In this document: piece by piece, positions 1 to 6,501 of the stretch | How positions within the stretch are numbered: the first letter of the stretch is position 1 | How the letters are laid out: each line of letters starts with the position of its first letter | Assembly (NCBI GenBank): GCA_052034115.1 | Contig: JBPOIZ010000075.1 | Location: 1 to 23,047 of the forward strand | Length of the DNA: 23,047 nucleotides | Reading direction: 5' to 3' | From: Lutibacillus sp052034115 | Lineage (GTDB): Bacteria > Actinomycetota > Actinomycetes > Actinomycetales > Dermatophilaceae | Notes under the pieces: generated by a model | The model's input: the letters and a program-made list of their open reading frames with translations, nothing else | What the model was told of the DNA's origin: nothing | The model's database searches: none | Program-made: the position numbers and the translations under genes

Positions 1-107
1 CCTCCCGGGGGCTGCCCCCGCCCGGTTGCCCCCCCCCCCCCCGCGCCCCCCCGGGGGGCGCGCCCGCCCGCCGCCCCGGCCCCCCCCCCACGGACCTGTC
101 CCACCTC
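1..107. other. C-rich low-complexity DNA, no gene
   Basis: This stretch is almost pure C/G, with a run of 14 C at 29-42 and 10 C at 80-89. No convincing coding frame crosses it. Such homopolymers are prone to sequencing and assembly error, so the exact base counts should not be trusted. It lies downstream of the minus-strand histidine kinase gene and could be the edge of a contig. Confidence 0.6.
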
Positions 108-187
108 GGACCCGCGCAAACCCGGACCCGCGCAAACCCGGACCCGCGTGAACCCGGACCCGCGCGAACCGGGGCCCGCGCGAACCA
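108..187. repeat. 16-bp tandem repeat, five copies
   Basis: Five head-to-tail copies of a 16-bp unit (consensus GGACCCGCGCRAACCC) start at 108, 124, 140, 156 and 172. The first two are identical and the last two carry a few substitutions. The array lies about 45 bp beyond the stop codon of the histidine kinase gene. A period of 16 is not a multiple of three, so a protein-repeat origin is unlikely. An open frame over it on the plus strand is repeat-driven and is not called as a gene. Confidence 0.8.
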
Positions 188-233
188 GTCCCGGTGGACC
201 GGACACGCGCGAACAAGGCGCTCGGCCCGCGGG

Positions 234-1478
234 CTACGACAGCGCTAGCGGCAGGGTGACCATCGCGGTCGCGCCCAGTCCAAGACCCCTGCTGGTGATG
301 GTCAACGTCCCCCGATGGGATGCGACGATCGCCGCCGCGATGGTCAGCCCGACCCCGGTGCCCCCGCGCACGCGGTCCCGCCCGCTCCCGGCCCGGTAGA
401 ACCGCTCGGTCACATGCGGTAGGTCCTCCTCGGCGATCCCCTCGCCGGTATCGATGACCTCGAAGACCACCGTGCTTTCCGCGCGCCGGGCCCGCACGAC
501 GATCTGGCCCCCCGGCGGGGTATGGCGCACAGCGTTGTCGACGAGGTTGCTCAGGACCTGACCCAGGCGGACCCTGTCGACATACACCTGGGGCAGATCG
601 GGAGGCGCTGCGACGGTCAGCTCGATGTCCCGCTGCTCGCATCGTTCGGCGATCACTGCGGCGGCCCCGCGCGCCAGATCCGCGGGCGCTTCGAAAGCCA
701 GGTTCATGGTGAGGCGGCCCTCTTCGGCAGCCGACATGTCGCGGATGTCGGTGGCCAGCCGGCCCAGCCGGGCAGTCTGTTCGCGGAGCAGGACCGATGT
801 CTGCCGGTCCCAACTCACGACCCCGTCGTCGAGACCCTCCAGATAGCCGTCCAGTGTCGCGATCGGCGTGCGCATCTCGTGCGACAGATCGGTGAGCATC
901 CGTCGTCGGGTGCTCTCATTATTCGACAGTCGGCTCGCCAGGTCGTTGAACCGGGTGATGACCTGGTCGATCTCTGGTCCGAGCCCCAACGTGGGCACCG
1001 TGCGCGGCGGCTCACCCGACCCGACGACACGGGCAAGATCGATGACCGAGTTGATGGCCGCGGCCACCTTGCGGCTGCGATAGAACCCCACGCCAACCGC
1101 GGCCAGACACGCCGCCGCGATACCGACGGCCATGGAGACGACCATCGCCTCCCGGAAGGCGACATGGATCGCCTCCTTCTGCGCAGCAGTGGCGCCGGAC
1201 CCGAGGTGGCTGTCGAAGATTGACGGGCCGATGAGCAGCGCGACCACGCCCGCTGTTCCGGCACCGATTCCCAGCATGAGCAAGTAGCTCATCAGGAGCC
1301 GAATCGCCAGACCGCGGGGCACGCGCACCAGCCGGATACTGGCCTCGCTGGGCACCTCGACCGCCGCCGAACCGTAGCCCGGACCGTGGCCCGCGCCCTG
1401 ACCCTGGCTTTGGTCCAGGCGCGGCGCCTGACCCGACCCGCCGGTCACCGTCCGGGACCGATCCGACCCGCCGGTCAC
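234..1478 (-). CDS. Sensor histidine kinase (HAMP, HisKA, HATPase_c)
   Basis: A 414-residue membrane histidine kinase of the BaeS/EnvZ type that would autophosphorylate and pass phosphate to the response regulator encoded just upstream. Two membrane segments lie at about 58-84 and 112-133, enclosing a short outside loop of about 28 residues, too small for a classical ligand domain. A HAMP-like linker follows. The H box is LSHEMRTP with His200, the N box LVDNAVRH is near 311-318, DTGEGI near 343-348 and GGTGVGLTI near 372-380, so all catalytic blocks are intact. The GTG start overlaps the regulator's stop by 4 bp (GTGA), implying translational coupling. The first 20 residues contain a tandem duplication, so a second GTG 30 bp downstream (codon 11) is an equally good start. 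The signal sensed cannot be inferred. Confidence 0.93.
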   Translation of the reverse strand: MTGGSDRSRTVTGGSGQAPRLDQSQGQGAGHGPGYGSAAVEVPSEASIRLVRVPRGLAIRLLMSYLLMLGIGAGTAGVVALLIGPSIFDSHLGSGATAAQKEAIHVAFREAMVVSMAVGIAAACLAAVGVGFYRSRKVAAAINSVIDLARVVGSGEPPRTVPTLGLGPEIDQVITRFNDLASRLSNNESTRRRMLTDLSHEMRTPIATLDGYLEGLDDGVVSWDRQTSVLLREQTARLGRLATDIRDMSAAEEGRLTMNLAFEAPADLARGAAAVIAERCEQRDIELTVAAPPDLPQVYVDRVRLGQVLSNLVDNAVRHTPPGGQIVVRARRAESTVVFEVIDTGEGIAEEDLPHVTERFYRAGSGRDRVRGGTGVGLTIAAAIVASHRGTLTITSRGLGLGATAMVTLPLALS

Positions 1479-1496
1479 CGTCCGGGACCGATCCGA
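1441..1496. repeat. 30-bp tandem duplication across a regulator/kinase junction
   Basis: A 26-bp sequence beginning CCGGTCACCGTCCGGGACC occurs at 1441-1466 and again, identically, at 1471-1496, giving a period of 30 bp. It covers the last codons and stop of the response regulator gene and the start codon of the kinase gene. The kinase start and its surroundings are therefore present twice in frame. Confidence 0.9.
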
Positions 1497-2302
1497 TAGC
1501 CGATGCCCCGGACGGTGCGCAGGTAGACCGGCGCCGCGGGGTCATCGCCGAGCTTGCGTCGGATATTGCCGATGTGGACATCGACGAGGTGCTCGTTGCC
1601 GGCCCACCCGGGCCCCCACACGGCCTCGATGATCTGTCGCCGAGAGAAGGCCAGCGCCGGTCGGGCGGCCATGGACGAGAGGATGTCGAACTCGAGCCGG
1701 GTCAGCGGGATGTGTGCCCCGGCTATCTGCACCTCTCTCGAGTCGATGTCGATGCGCATTTGGCCGATGGTCATACTGCTCACCGGGCGCGGCGGGGGCG
1801 AGTGCAGTCGAGGCCGACGGAGCATCGCGGCCACCCGGGCCACGAGCTCTCGCGGACTGAACGGTTTGGTGACGTAGTCGTCCGCGCCGACCGAAAGCCC
1901 GATCAGCCGATCCACCTCATCGTCGCGGGCGGTGAGCATGATGACATAGCAGTCGGTGAACGTGCGCAGTTGGCGACAGACTTCGACGCCGTCCAGGCCG
2001 GGCAGGCCGAGGTCGAGCACGACGACGTCCGGCGAGGTGTCCCGGACCAGCGTCACCGCGTCATGGCCGTCGCCAGTGACGACGACCTGGTGCCCAGCCC
2101 GGGTCAGATAGAGGTCGACGAGTTCGGCCAGGGCGGACTCATCCTCGACGAGCACGATCATTGCCGGTGCGCGGTCCGGTTCGCTCGCCGGGGCGCGTTC
2201 CGATGATGGTTCCGGTGCGCTTGCCGGCCCCTCGGTCTGACCCCCGTCGTCGGCAGCCGATCCCGGCGCCGGAGCCGACGGTGGTGCGGGGGTGGACGTC
2301 AT
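1475..2302 (-). CDS. OmpR-family response regulator
   Basis: A 275-residue transcription factor. The receiver domain (about 48-165) has the acidic pair E53/D54, phospho-acceptor D97 in VVLDLGLPG, T124 and K146 in DDYVTKPFS. The winged-helix DNA-binding domain (about 180-275) ends in the family-typical VRGIGYRIG. The first 46 residues are Pro/Ala/Glu-rich and unlike the family; an internal Met48 directly precedes the receiver. I keep the long form because an AAGGAGA ribosome site lies at 2311-2317, 8 bp before the ATG, and Met48 has no comparable site. It forms a two-gene unit with the overlapping histidine kinase and probably regulates its own operon. Targets are unknown. Confidence 0.93.
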   Translation of the reverse strand: MTSTPAPPSAPAPGSAADDGGQTEGPASAPEPSSERAPASEPDRAPAMIVLVEDESALAELVDLYLTRAGHQVVVTGDGHDAVTLVRDTSPDVVVLDLGLPGLDGVEVCRQLRTFTDCYVIMLTARDDEVDRLIGLSVGADDYVTKPFSPRELVARVAAMLRRPRLHSPPPRPVSSMTIGQMRIDIDSREVQIAGAHIPLTRLEFDILSSMAARPALAFSRRQIIEAVWGPGWAGNEHLVDVHIGNIRRKLGDDPAAPVYLRTVRGIGYRIGPGR

Positions 2303-2370
2303 GCGGACAGTCTCCTTGATGCGTCACGTTCGTGCGCAGGTTCGGCGGTGGTGGTCATCGGTCGGGTCCG

Positions 2371-2400
2371 GGCCTGGCGTCGACCGGCCTGGCGTCGACC
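2371..2400. repeat. 15-bp perfect tandem duplication
   Basis: GGCCTGGCGTCGACC occurs twice in succession (2371-2385, 2386-2400). It lies in the 113-bp gap between the oxidoreductase stop codon and the response regulator start, where the regulator's promoter would be expected. Confidence 0.85.
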
Positions 2401-2415
2401 GGCCAGTCGTCGGTC

Positions 2416-3681
2416 TCAGCGGACCTGGGTCGTCGTCACCGTGAAGCCCTGGGCCCGCAGCCGGTCCGCCAGGCCCGCACCGATGCCGGTCGCCGGGGTC
2501 AGCACGCCCGCGCTCGGTGGCAGATCGTCCCTGACGAGGGCCAGGGCGGCCTGGCCGAACATCACCGCGGTCCCGTCATACCCGGGGTCGAGTTCGGCGC
2601 CGATCACGGTCCGGTATGACGCGCCGGTCACGGTGCGAGCCACGACCTCGATGCGGAACCGTCCGTGGCGTCGCGTCTCGGCGTCGGGGCCTTCACCAGG
2701 TTTGGGCAGGACGCGGTCGACGAGCGCGCGAGTGGGGTCCTTGGTGAAGGCGGCATACAGGGCGCCGGTGCCCAGGGTCCAGCCGGCCCCGACCAGCGGC
2801 GCCGTCGGGGCAGCGCCGAGGTCGAGGACCTCGCGGTAGCGGAAGGTGCGCCCATAGCCCCATCCGAGCAGGGCATTGCTTCGCCGAACGATCCGGGTGT
2901 TGAAGGGGGCCATGACGAAGGGGCCGAGCCAATGTCCAGTGGCGCGGTCTCGTTCGACGTTCAGCGCCGAGGAGAGCGGTGCCAACAGCGGGCCCAGGGG
3001 GCCCCGTGGCTCCCCTTCGCCCGGACCCCTCGGCTCGCGCGAGCGGTCCGGGGACAGGGCATAGGGGTCGGCCAGGGTCTTGCGCGCCCAGGGATCGGCG
3101 GCCGCCTCCATGGCGCTTTGCCGAGCCGAGTCGATGGTGCCGCCGCTGAAGCCGCCCTTGAGCGAGCGGACGAAGAGCGTGGTCGAGGTGAGGTTGCCGG
3201 CCAACTCGGCCCGGGCCTGCTGGGCGGTGAGCAGGACGCCGAGGTCCGAAGGCACCGAGTCGAACCCGCACGAATGCACGATCCGGGCACCCGAGCGCCG
3301 GGCGACGTCGTGGAGCATGTCGGCGCTGCGCCGCACGAAGAGCACCTCGCCGGTGAGGTCTGCGTAGTGGGTGCCGGCGTGGGCGCAGGCCGCCGCGAGC
3401 GGCAGGCCCAAGCGTAGGTAGGGGCCGACGGTGGTCGCCACCACGCGGGTCCGTTCGGCCAGCGCTCGCAAACCGGCGCTGTCGTGGGCATCGACGACGA
3501 TGAGGGGCCACGTCGCCGCGGCCTCGCCCAGACCGTCCCGCAGGGCGGCCAACCGCTGCTCCGAGCGTCCCGCCAGGGCGATCCGTCGATCGGTCCCCGT
3601 GGCCGCCAGATGCGCCGCGGTCAGCGACCCGACGAAGCCGGTCGCTCCGACGAGGACGAGGTCGAGGTCACGGTCGGGCAT
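2416..3681 (-). CDS. Saccharopine dehydrogenase-like / trans-acting enoyl reductase-like oxidoreductase
   Basis: A 421-residue protein with an N-terminal Rossmann fold: the glycine motif GATGFVGS at about 12-19 follows a beta strand, as in NAD(P)-binding saccharopine reductase-like enzymes. The conserved block HSCGFDSVPSDLG near 136-148 is the hallmark of the actinobacterial branch that includes mycobacterial trans-acting enoyl reductases acting with polyketide synthases. No polyketide synthase lies nearby, so the substrate is unknown; lipid or cell-envelope metabolism is only a guess. The ATG start lies inside the end of the upstream methyltransferase gene (14-bp overlap), indicating co-transcription and probably coupled translation. 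The length fits the family and nothing appears broken. Confidence 0.85.
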   Translation of the reverse strand: MPDRDLDLVLVGATGFVGSLTAAHLAATGTDRRIALAGRSEQRLAALRDGLGEAAATWPLIVVDAHDSAGLRALAERTRVVATTVGPYLRLGLPLAAACAHAGTHYADLTGEVLFVRRSADMLHDVARRSGARIVHSCGFDSVPSDLGVLLTAQQARAELAGNLTSTTLFVRSLKGGFSGGTIDSARQSAMEAAADPWARKTLADPYALSPDRSREPRGPGEGEPRGPLGPLLAPLSSALNVERDRATGHWLGPFVMAPFNTRIVRRSNALLGWGYGRTFRYREVLDLGAAPTAPLVGAGWTLGTGALYAAFTKDPTRALVDRVLPKPGEGPDAETRRHGRFRIEVVARTVTGASYRTVIGAELDPGYDGTAVMFGQAALALVRDDLPPSAGVLTPATGIGAGLADRLRAQGFTVTTTQVR

Positions 3682-4915
3682 CGGTCGATCCTGTCGTCGG
3701 GGCCGGTTCCGGCATCGGGTCGGTGGACGGCGCGCGATGGGCGAGCATCGTCGTCAGCGCCGGGGTTACCTGCCATTGGGCGCAGAGGTCGTCGTGCGCG
3801 GCCACCTGCTCGCGGGTGGGTCCCACACCGGTGCGGCGGGCCCGGATCATCGCGTTGCGGGGCGTATGCCGGGAGTCGACGAACTCGACGACGTCGACCC
3901 GATAGCCGTGCTGTCGCAGGATGCCCGCGCGCAGAGCGTCGGTGAGCACGTCGGCAAGCCGTTCGCGCAGGATCGGGTGGGTGGTGATCTGGCGGTATGG
4001 CGCCGGGCCCGGTGCCCCGCGCTGGGCGGTCAGTTGCCGCTGGATGTCATGGTGGCAGCACGGGGCGGCCAGGATGACCGGTGCCTGCCAGCCGACGGCC
4101 AAAGCCAGTGCCTCGTCGGTGGCGGTGTCACAGGCGTGCAGGGCCAGCACGACATCGATGCCGTCCAGACCCGGGTCGGCCGCCGCGATGGCCCCCTCGA
4201 CGAAACGCAGCCCGTCGAGCCCGGCCGCGTGCGCCCGCTGCGTCGACCGGGCCACCAGATCGGCCCGCACCTCCACTCCGACAGTCACCGTGCCGGGCCG
4301 GCGCTCGGACAGGAACCGGTGCGCGGCCATCGTCAAGTAGGCGTTGCCGCAGCCCAGGTCCACGACCCGCAATGGCCGGTCGTCGGGGAAGGCCTTGCGC
4401 ACCGTGGGGTCGAGGATGCGCAGGAAGGCGTCGACCTGCCGTCGCTTGTCCGCGTCTGCGCCTAGCACGGCGAAGAGCGGATCGTCGGGGTCGACGAGTC
4501 GTTGTTTGGCCCGATCGTGGGCGCGACGTGCCGGGCGGGCCTCGACGCCGCGCCGACTCGTCGCGGCGCTGTGCACCTGCGCCGCACCCCGCTTGGTCAC
4601 CCGGAGCTGCAGCATGGTCGTCTCGGTCTCGACATGCCAGTTGGCGAAGGGTTGGGCGAGTGCTTCGTCGATGACCCGGGCGAGCGCTCGGTCGTCGGCG
4701 ATGGGGACGTTGCGCGTGGTGACTCGCGCCCCGGTGCGGGCCACCGCCTGTAGATGCGTTCCGGTGGCCAGGTCCACCAGTCGAAGGTCGACCCGCTCGG
4801 GTGCCTCCTCGTCGCTGGTGCCGCGGCGGCGACCGGCGCCCACGGCCCGGACCAGCTCGGGGTCGACGATGAGTGCCCGCACCCGGGCCAGACCCTCGGC
4901 GAGCGGCACCGGCAT
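3668..4915 (-). CDS. SAM-dependent methyltransferase (Methyltransf_32 / METTL25-like)
   Basis: A 415-residue protein. The class I SAM-binding motif VVDLGCGNAYL is at 184-194, ALHACDTATDEAL at 258-270 and the unusual APCCHHDI at 284-291. The DLGCG...ALHACD...PCCxH combination is characteristic of the Methyltransf_32 family, which includes eukaryotic METTL25/RRNAD1; the bacterial substrate is not known to me. The first 180 residues form a separate basic region that could bind nucleic acid (inference). I chose ATG 4915 because GGGAGG lies 8 bp upstream (4924-4929) and the open frame beyond it is antisense to folP2. The gene is divergent from folP2, with only 34 bp between start codons, and overlaps the downstream oxidoreductase by 14 bp. 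Confidence 0.85.
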   Translation of the reverse strand: MPVPLAEGLARVRALIVDPELVRAVGAGRRRGTSDEEAPERVDLRLVDLATGTHLQAVARTGARVTTRNVPIADDRALARVIDEALAQPFANWHVETETTMLQLRVTKRGAAQVHSAATSRRGVEARPARRAHDRAKQRLVDPDDPLFAVLGADADKRRQVDAFLRILDPTVRKAFPDDRPLRVVDLGCGNAYLTMAAHRFLSERRPGTVTVGVEVRADLVARSTQRAHAAGLDGLRFVEGAIAAADPGLDGIDVVLALHACDTATDEALALAVGWQAPVILAAPCCHHDIQRQLTAQRGAPGPAPYRQITTHPILRERLADVLTDALRAGILRQHGYRVDVVEFVDSRHTPRNAMIRARRTGVGPTREQVAAHDDLCAQWQVTPALTTMLAHRAPSTDPMPEPAPTTGSTDARP

Positions 4916-4936
4916 ACCGTCATCCTCCCATCGACG

Positions 4937-4942
4937 TACCCT
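4937..4942 (+). promoter_or_regulatory. Predicted -10 element of a leaderless folP2 transcript
   Basis: TACCCT fits the actinobacterial -10 consensus TANNNT and ends exactly 7 bp before the GTG start codon, with no Shine-Dalgarno sequence between. Transcription would begin at or next to the start codon. The element lies in the 34-bp divergent gap, so it must overlap the leader of the opposite methyltransferase gene. Confidence 0.55.
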
Positions 4943-4949
4943 GTGCTCC

Positions 4950-5906
4950 GTGACCATCCCGCGTGCCGAACCCACCGTGCCGGCGGTTCCCGCCCCAGCG
5001 GCCCTGGTGGTGCGCGGCCGCCGGTATGACGCGGCTCGTCCGGCCGTCATGGCCATCATCAACCGCACCCGCGACTCGTTCTGGCCGGGCAACCGGCACG
5101 CGGACGACGATTCGGCCCGCCGGGCCCTGGACACCGCCGTCGAGCTCGGTGCCGACATCGTCGACGTCGGCGGGGTACGGGCCGGGCAAGAGGGCGAATG
5201 GGTCGATGCGCAGGAGGAGATCCGTCGGGTCGTCCCGTTCCTCGAACTGGCGCGGGCGACATACCCGGACCTGGTGCTCAGCCTCGATACCTGGCGGGCC
5301 GAGGTCGCCTCGGCTGCCGCCCACGTCGGGGTGGACATCATCAACGACACGTGGGCCGGTCACGACCCGGCCCTGGTCGACGTCGCGGCGTCCCTGGAGT
5401 CGGCGATCGTGTGCTCGCACAGCGGCGGGTTACCCCCGCGCACCGACCCGGTCGCGGTGACGTATGGCGATGACCCGCTCGACGTCGTGCGCGACGTGTT
5501 GGGCACGCTGGCCGGCGGGGCGGACCGGGCGTTGGCCGCGGGGATCCCGCCGGAGCGCATCCTGCTCGACCCCACCTTGGACTTCGGGAAGACCACGCGC
5601 CACTCGCTGACCGTGCTGCGGCATACGGCAGATGTCGCGGGGCTGGGGTTCCCGGTGCTCCAGGCGCTGTCCCGGAAGGATTTCGTCGGCGAGACCCTCG
5701 ACCTTCCCGCAGACGATCGTCTGGAGGGGACCTTGGCGGCCACCGCCGTGGCGGCGTGGCTGGAGGCAACGGTGTTTCGGGCCCACGACGTGCGGGCCAC
5801 CCGGCGGGTGGTCGACATGGTCGCCTCGATCCGCGGAGATCGGCCACCGGCCGTGTCGCTGCGCGGCGAGCCGACCAGCGCGACGTCGGCGCAACCGCTG
5901 CGGTAA
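4950..5906 (+). CDS. folP2: Dihydropteroate synthase homologue, FolP2 type
   Basis: A 318-residue TIM-barrel protein of the dihydropteroate synthase family, most like the second mycobacterial copy FolP2 rather than FolP1. Recognisable blocks are AIINRTRDSFW (36-45), the usual NVTPDSF loop with Pro replaced by Arg; DIVDVGGVRAG (69-79); SLDTWRAEV (111-119); DIINDTWAG (129-137); LLDPTLDFGK (205-214); SRKDFVGETL (241-250); and FRAHD (276-280). The Ser-Arg-Lys and Arg-x-His groups that bind substrate in true synthases are kept, although mycobacterial FolP2 is reported not to make dihydropteroate. Folate activity is therefore uncertain. In mycobacteria folP2 precedes the glucosyl-3-phosphoglycerate synthase gene; here the next gene is a cold-shock gene. 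The GTG at 4950 is chosen from the conserved N-terminus and the -10 element 7 bp upstream. Confidence 0.85.
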   Translation: MTIPRAEPTVPAVPAPAALVVRGRRYDAARPAVMAIINRTRDSFWPGNRHADDDSARRALDTAVELGADIVDVGGVRAGQEGEWVDAQEEIRRVVPFLELARATYPDLVLSLDTWRAEVASAAAHVGVDIINDTWAGHDPALVDVAASLESAIVCSHSGGLPPRTDPVAVTYGDDPLDVVRDVLGTLAGGADRALAAGIPPERILLDPTLDFGKTTRHSLTVLRHTADVAGLGFPVLQALSRKDFVGETLDLPADDRLEGTLAATAVAAWLEATVFRAHDVRATRRVVDMVASIRGDRPPAVSLRGEPTSATSAQPLR

Positions 5907-5937
5907 GGGGCAATGCGCCCGATTCCAACCGCTGGGG

Positions 5938-5967
5938 GGGACAAGGGCAGCCTTACCCTGGTAGCGT
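5938..5967 (+). promoter_or_regulatory. Predicted cspA promoter
   Basis: GGGACA (5938-5943, four of six matches to TTGACA) is separated by 18 bp from TAGCGT (5962-5967), a TANNNT-type -10. TACCCT at 5954-5959 is an alternative -10. Either would give a leader of roughly 160 bases before the cold-shock start codon, and long leaders are usual for cold-shock genes. Confidence 0.35.
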
Positions 5968-6001
5968 CTTCTTGGTTGCAATTGCAGTTCCCGCAGTGCT
6001 C

Positions 6002-6033
6002 GGCGCTCGCTGTGAACCATCGCAGCGGGCGCC
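6002..6033 (+). promoter_or_regulatory. Hairpin in the cspA 5' leader
   Basis: GGCGCTCGCTG (6002-6012) can pair with CAGCGGGCGCC (6023-6033), giving an 11-bp stem with one G-U pair and a 10-base loop. It sits in the 225-bp gap upstream of cspA, about 100 bases before the start codon. Such leaders commonly control cold-shock gene expression by temperature-dependent folding; that role here is inference. Confidence 0.4.
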
Positions 6034-6131
6034 TCGGTTCTACCGGGGTCGCTCGATGGGTGTGGGGTGTGCGGCAGCTAGGGAGTCATGACTGTGGCGC
6101 CCTTCGCTTAGACAGAACAGGAACAAACCCC

Positions 6132-6335
6132 ATGGCACAGGGAACCGTGAAGTGGTTCAACGCGGAGAAGGGTTTCGGCTTCATCGCCCAGGATGGCGGC
6201 GGGCCGGACGTCTTCGTCCACTACTCGGCCATCCAGATGAACGGGTACCGGGTCCTCGAAGAGGCGCAGCGCGTCGAGTTCGAGATCGTCCAGGGCCCCA
6301 AGGGTGCGCAGGCCGACGCCGTTCGCCCGCTCTGA
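6132..6335 (+). CDS. cspA: Cold-shock protein (CspA family)
   Basis: A complete 67-residue cold-shock domain, a small OB-fold RNA/DNA chaperone that melts RNA secondary structure in the cytoplasm. RNP1 is KGFGFIAQD (about 16-24) and RNP2 is DVFVHYSAI (about 29-37). The start MAQGTVKWFNAEKGFGFI is the near-universal beginning of the family, so ATG 6132 is secure even though the frame is open further upstream. A weak AGGA lies 9 bp before it. The gene stands alone between folP2 and a strong terminator. Base use is like its neighbours. Confidence 0.97.
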   Translation: MAQGTVKWFNAEKGFGFIAQDGGGPDVFVHYSAIQMNGYRVLEEAQRVEFEIVQGPKGAQADAVRPL

Positions 6336-6344
6336 CGTGATGTA

Positions 6345-6384
6345 GTGATGAGGCCCCCGAGCGCATGCTCGGGGGCCTCATCAC
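6345..6384. terminator. Terminator of cspA, probably bidirectional
   Basis: A perfect 18-bp stem (6345-6362 with 6367-6384, GTGATGAGGCCCCCGAGC and its complement) closes a GCAT loop, beginning 9 bp after the cspA stop. There is no long T run, as is common in high-GC actinobacteria. The next gene converges from the right, so it may stop both transcripts. Confidence 0.88.
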
Positions 6385-6501
6385 GTTGTGTCGACGGCGC
6401 ACGGCGGTTGCGGGAGCGGCCGCGCGACGTTGCGTGAGCGGCGGCTGGCGCTGTGTCGGCAGGATCGGCGGCACCATGGCGCCTCCGCGGGCCAGCGCCG
6501 A

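Noticed and set aside
4344..4949. A 520-codon plus-strand frame that would extend folP2 upstream
   Set aside because: The first 202 codons are antisense to the methyltransferase gene and are Ser/Arg-rich. The conserved FolP sequence starts after GTG 4950.
4916..5350. An N-terminal extension of the methyltransferase frame
   Set aside because: It is antisense to folP2 and lacks family similarity. ATG 4915 has a ribosome site.
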